A stretch of 64,000 nt of DNA from an uncultured Caulobacterales bacterium (GTDB lineage Bacteria > Pseudomonadota > Alphaproteobacteria > Caulobacterales > Maricaulaceae). The notes under the pieces are model-generated. The model ran no database searches. It worked only from the letters and a program-made list of their open reading frames with translations, and had not been told where the DNA came from. This document shows, piece after piece, positions 61,884-64,000 of this stretch (position 1 is its first letter; the number at the start of each line of letters is the position of its first letter). A program made the position numbers and the translations under genes. The stretch spans positions 558,001-622,000 of the forward strand of contig CANNER010000002.1 of the NCBI GenBank assembly GCA_947503715.1, read 5' to 3'.

Positions 61884-63380
61884 ATGAATAAGCGCCTAGA
61901 ACATATCGCGATTATTGGCGGCGGCTCCGCCGGTTGGATGAGCGCCGCTGCGCTCGCGAATGCGGTGGGGTCCGGGTGCAAAATTACATTGGTGGAGTCG
62001 GAATCAATTGCGCCTGTCGGGGTGGGTGAAGCCACGATTCCGCCTATTCGCCATTTCAATGCGCGGCTCGGAATAGATGAAGCGACTTTTATCCGCGAGA
62101 CCAAGGGCAGTTTCAAACTCGGGATTGAATTCGCAGATTGGCGTGTGAAGGGCGAAAGCTATTTCCATCCTTTCGGAAATTACGGCGCAGAATTTGATAG
62201 CGTGCCTTTCTATCAATATTGGATTCGCGAGCATTTGGCGGGTAATGTGAAGTCACTGGATGAGTTTACATTGGCTTGGATCGCCGCTCGTGAGGGCCGT
62301 TATGAGCCGCCAATGCGGGACCCGCGTAATATCCGGTCGCGGCATGATTACGCCTATCACTTTGACGCCGGACTCTATGCGCAATTCCTGCGGCGCTATT
62401 CCGAAGCGCGTGGTGTGACACGGATTGAAGGGAGAGTTTCCGGCGCCAATTTTCGTCCGACTGATGGTCATATCGAAAGCGTCAAGCTGGATGATGGGCA
62501 GGAGATTTCTGCTGATCTCTTTATCGACTGCACGGGGTTTTATGGATTGCTGACCGAAAAATATCTGGAAACAGGATATGAGGCTTGGTCGCATTGGTTG
62601 CCCTGCAACCGCGCGGTCGCTGCGCCCTGCCATCGGGATGAAACCCCGATCAAGCCTTATACAATTTCAACGGCGAAGACGGCGGGTTGGCAATGGCGTA
62701 TCCCGCTGCAACACCGGATTGGCAATGGTTATGTTTATTGCGATCAGTTCCTTTCGCCGGAAGAAGCGGAAGCGGAATTGATTGAGAGTTTGGAAGCGGA
62801 GCCTGCCGCACCGCCGAAACACCTGAAATTCACCACGGGTATGCGGAAGAAATTCTGGCATAAAAACTGCGTTGCGATTGGGCTCTCTGCGGGGTTCATG
62901 GAACCACTGGAATCGACCTCACTCCATCTTATCCAATATGGTGTCATGCGCCTCGTCGCGATGTTGCCGGATCGGGATATGTCGCCACTCCTGGCGGAGG
63001 AATATAATAAACTCACCCGCGCGGAATATGAGCGTATTCGCGACTTCCTCGTCCTGCATTATCACGCGACAGAACGCGACGACACGCCGTTCTGGCGGCA
63101 CTGTCAGCAGATCGAAATTCCGGACAGTCTGGCTTACAAAATCGCGCAGTTCCGGGAGAACGGCATGATCGTTTCCGATGAACGGGAGTTGTTTCACAAT
63201 CCAAGCTGGATCGCCGTTTATATCGGTCAGGGAATTGTTCCAAAGCGCGCCCCGACGGGCTCAACATTGCGCGATGATGTACCCGTGGCGCAGCGTCTGG
63301 ATCAGATTCATGCGGCGATACGAGAAGGTGCAGCCGCCATGCCGGAGCATGAGGATTATATCCAGCAATTAATTAACTAG
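61884..63380 (+). CDS. Tryptophan-halogenase-like flavoprotein
   Basis: About 498 residues from MNKRLEHIAIIGGGSAGWMS; an ATG ten codons upstream is possible. IIGGGSAGWMSA is the FAD fold, PVGVGEATIPPIRHF and ETKGSFKLGIEFADW hold the conserved catalytic Lys, GWQWRIPLQHR is the GWxWxIP motif of these enzymes, and FMEPLESTSLHLIQ holds the conserved Glu. Such genes in this bacterial group often accompany TonB-dependent glycan uptake; the halogenation substrate is unknown. Tail-to-tail overlap of 8 bp with a second copy. Confidence 0.9.
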   Translation: MNKRLEHIAIIGGGSAGWMSAAALANAVGSGCKITLVESESIAPVGVGEATIPPIRHFNARLGIDEATFIRETKGSFKLGIEFADWRVKGESYFHPFGNYGAEFDSVPFYQYWIREHLAGNVKSLDEFTLAWIAAREGRYEPPMRDPRNIRSRHDYAYHFDAGLYAQFLRRYSEARGVTRIEGRVSGANFRPTDGHIESVKLDDGQEISADLFIDCTGFYGLLTEKYLETGYEAWSHWLPCNRAVAAPCHRDETPIKPYTISTAKTAGWQWRIPLQHRIGNGYVYCDQFLSPEEAEAELIESLEAEPAAPPKHLKFTTGMRKKFWHKNCVAIGLSAGFMEPLESTSLHLIQYGVMRLVAMLPDRDMSPLLAEEYNKLTRAEYERIRDFLVLHYHATERDDTPFWRHCQQIEIPDSLAYKIAQFRENGMIVSDERELFHNPSWIAVYIGQGIVPKRAPTGSTLRDDVPVAQRLDQIHAAIREGAAAMPEHEDYIQQLIN

Positions 63381-64000
63381 GCCGCACCGCCGCCGCGACA
63401 TAATCCTGATGCGCAGGCAGGGGTGTCACACTCTTATCAATAATTGTTTTCACGCTGCCGAGAAAGTCTGAAAGCTGCTTCTCATCCAAGCGGTCTGCCA
63501 TGGGGTGATAGCCTGACGGCATTAGGTTTTGCCCGAGCATGACCTGCACCCAACTGCTCTCGCGGAATAGATCCTCGGGATCATGATAGATTGTGCCGTT
63601 CTGCGCAAAGAGGTCCATCTTCGCCGTGAGACTGTCCGGCACATCCATATGGCGGCAGTAGCGCCAGAACTCTGTATCATCCCGCTGGGTCAGTTTGTAA
63701 TGCAGGATCAGGAAGTCCCGCACCGTGTCATATTCTTTCCCAATGAGGCGGTTATATTCATCAATCTGAGCCTGTGCGAAATCACGGTTCGGGAAGAGTT
63801 GGATGAGACGCGAGACATTGGATTGAATCAGGTGAATCGAGGTGGATTCGAGGGGTTCCAGGAATCCGCTGGCGAGGCCTAGAGACACACAATTCTTATG
63901 CCAAAATTCTTTCCGCCGTCCGGTGGTGAATCGCAGATGTTTCGGGTCGGCCGTTGGCGCACCGTCCAGATTATCCAATAAGGTTTGTGTGGCGCTCTCT
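63373..64000 (-). CDS. Second tryptophan-halogenase-like protein (N-terminus outside window)
   Basis: The frame stays open to the window end. About 208 C-terminal residues are visible: DPKHLRFTTGRRKEFWHKNC, GLASGFLEPLESTSIHLIQS and EFWRYCRHMDVPDSLTAKMD. It is a paralogue of the neighbouring enzyme (compare HKNCVAIGLSAGFMEPLEST). Converges with it, overlapping the last 8 bp. FAD-binding half not visible. Confidence 0.9.
   Translation of the reverse strand, partial: ESATQTLLDNLDGAPTADPKHLRFTTGRRKEFWHKNCVSLGLASGFLEPLESTSIHLIQSNVSRLIQLFPNRDFAQAQIDEYNRLIGKEYDTVRDFLILHYKLTQRDDTEFWRYCRHMDVPDSLTAKMDLFAQNGTIYHDPEDLFRESSWVQVMLGQNLMPSGYHPMADRLDEKQLSDFLGSVKTIIDKSVTPLPAHQDYVAAAVRPS

Noticed and set aside
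1-64000. CRISPR array or prophage
   Set aside because: No regularly spaced repeats and no integrase, capsid, terminase or lysis genes.

Overview
The window looks like chromosome from a free-living marine alphaproteobacterium, most likely of the Hyphomonadales/Maricaulales (Hyphomonadaceae-like) group. This is inferred from gene content: an E. coli-like lpoA-rsmI-yraN-BON block, an ECF/ChrR oxidative-stress pair, DUF4166, DUF6498 and DUF1499 proteins, tryptophan-halogenase-like flavoproteins beside glycan-degrading lipoproteins, GH97 and GH10 enzymes, and a propionyl-CoA carboxylase. No rRNA, tRNA, prophage, transposase or CRISPR array was seen. Genes are tightly packed, with many 1-8 bp overlaps.

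Layout: 1-0.9 kb, the end of a DUF885 hydrolase. 0.9-4.6 kb, two minus-strand envelope genes (an outer-membrane barrel and a DUF2946 protein) divergent from a DsbD-type thiol reductase. 4.6-5.4 kb, an XRE/DUF2975 pair. 5.5-7.2 kb, rdgB-hemW. 7.3-8.0 kb, bfr-bfd iron storage with a Fur-like box. 8.0-11.7 kb, lpoA-like, rsmI, yraN and a BON lipoprotein. 11.7-12.6 kb, an uncharacterised gene bracketed by two inverted copies of a palindromic repeat. 12.7 kb, a structured intergenic block with a relative at 52.4 kb. 13.0-14.8 kb, an AT-rich AAA ATPase + PIN-like pair behind argF. 15.8-18.0 kb, a P450 and a TrmH-like methylase. 18-25 kb, dnaX-ybaB and recR separated by a TIM-barrel protein, a PH-domain protein, gamma-glutamyltransferase and a GH10 xylanase. 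25-30.7 kb, DUF6498, an NAGS-like protein, rmuC, and a desaturase/SRPBCC-like/DUF4166 operon headed by a GbsR-type regulator with a 20-bp operator. 30.8-33.2 kb, a secreted protein and an ECF sigma/ChrR pair. 33.3-34.2 kb, a frameshifted desaturase. 34.2-38.1 kb, a PEP carboxylase-like protein and GAPDH. 38.2-41 kb, a photolyase/cryptochrome-like protein split over two genes in reversed order, a renalase-like FAD enzyme and free-Met sulfoxide reductase. 41-47 kb, LOG, an Ig-like membrane protein and an RND pump. 47.3-51.9 kb, pccB and pccA with an AT-rich membrane-protein gene between them. 51.9-52.8 kb, a long gene-free stretch. 52.8-57.3 kb, a CYTH-like protein, hydrolase, DUF1499, folE and an FG-GAP/ASPIC lipoprotein. 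57.3-64 kb, an alpha-glucan locus (GH97, esterase, GH13, all lipoproteins) beside two tail-to-tail halogenase-like genes.

How the parts fit: the GH97/esterase/GH13 and GH10 lipoproteins suggest polysaccharide foraging. LacI-type palindromes sit upstream of GH10 and GAPDH, so sugar uptake and glycolysis may share a regulator. The ECF/ChrR pair, the split photolyase, the FAD oxidoreductase and MsrC fit a light/singlet-oxygen response. The best candidates for something undescribed are the covarying paired RNA-like blocks, the AAA+PIN cassette, the gene inserted in the pcc operon, and the domain-swapped split photolyase.
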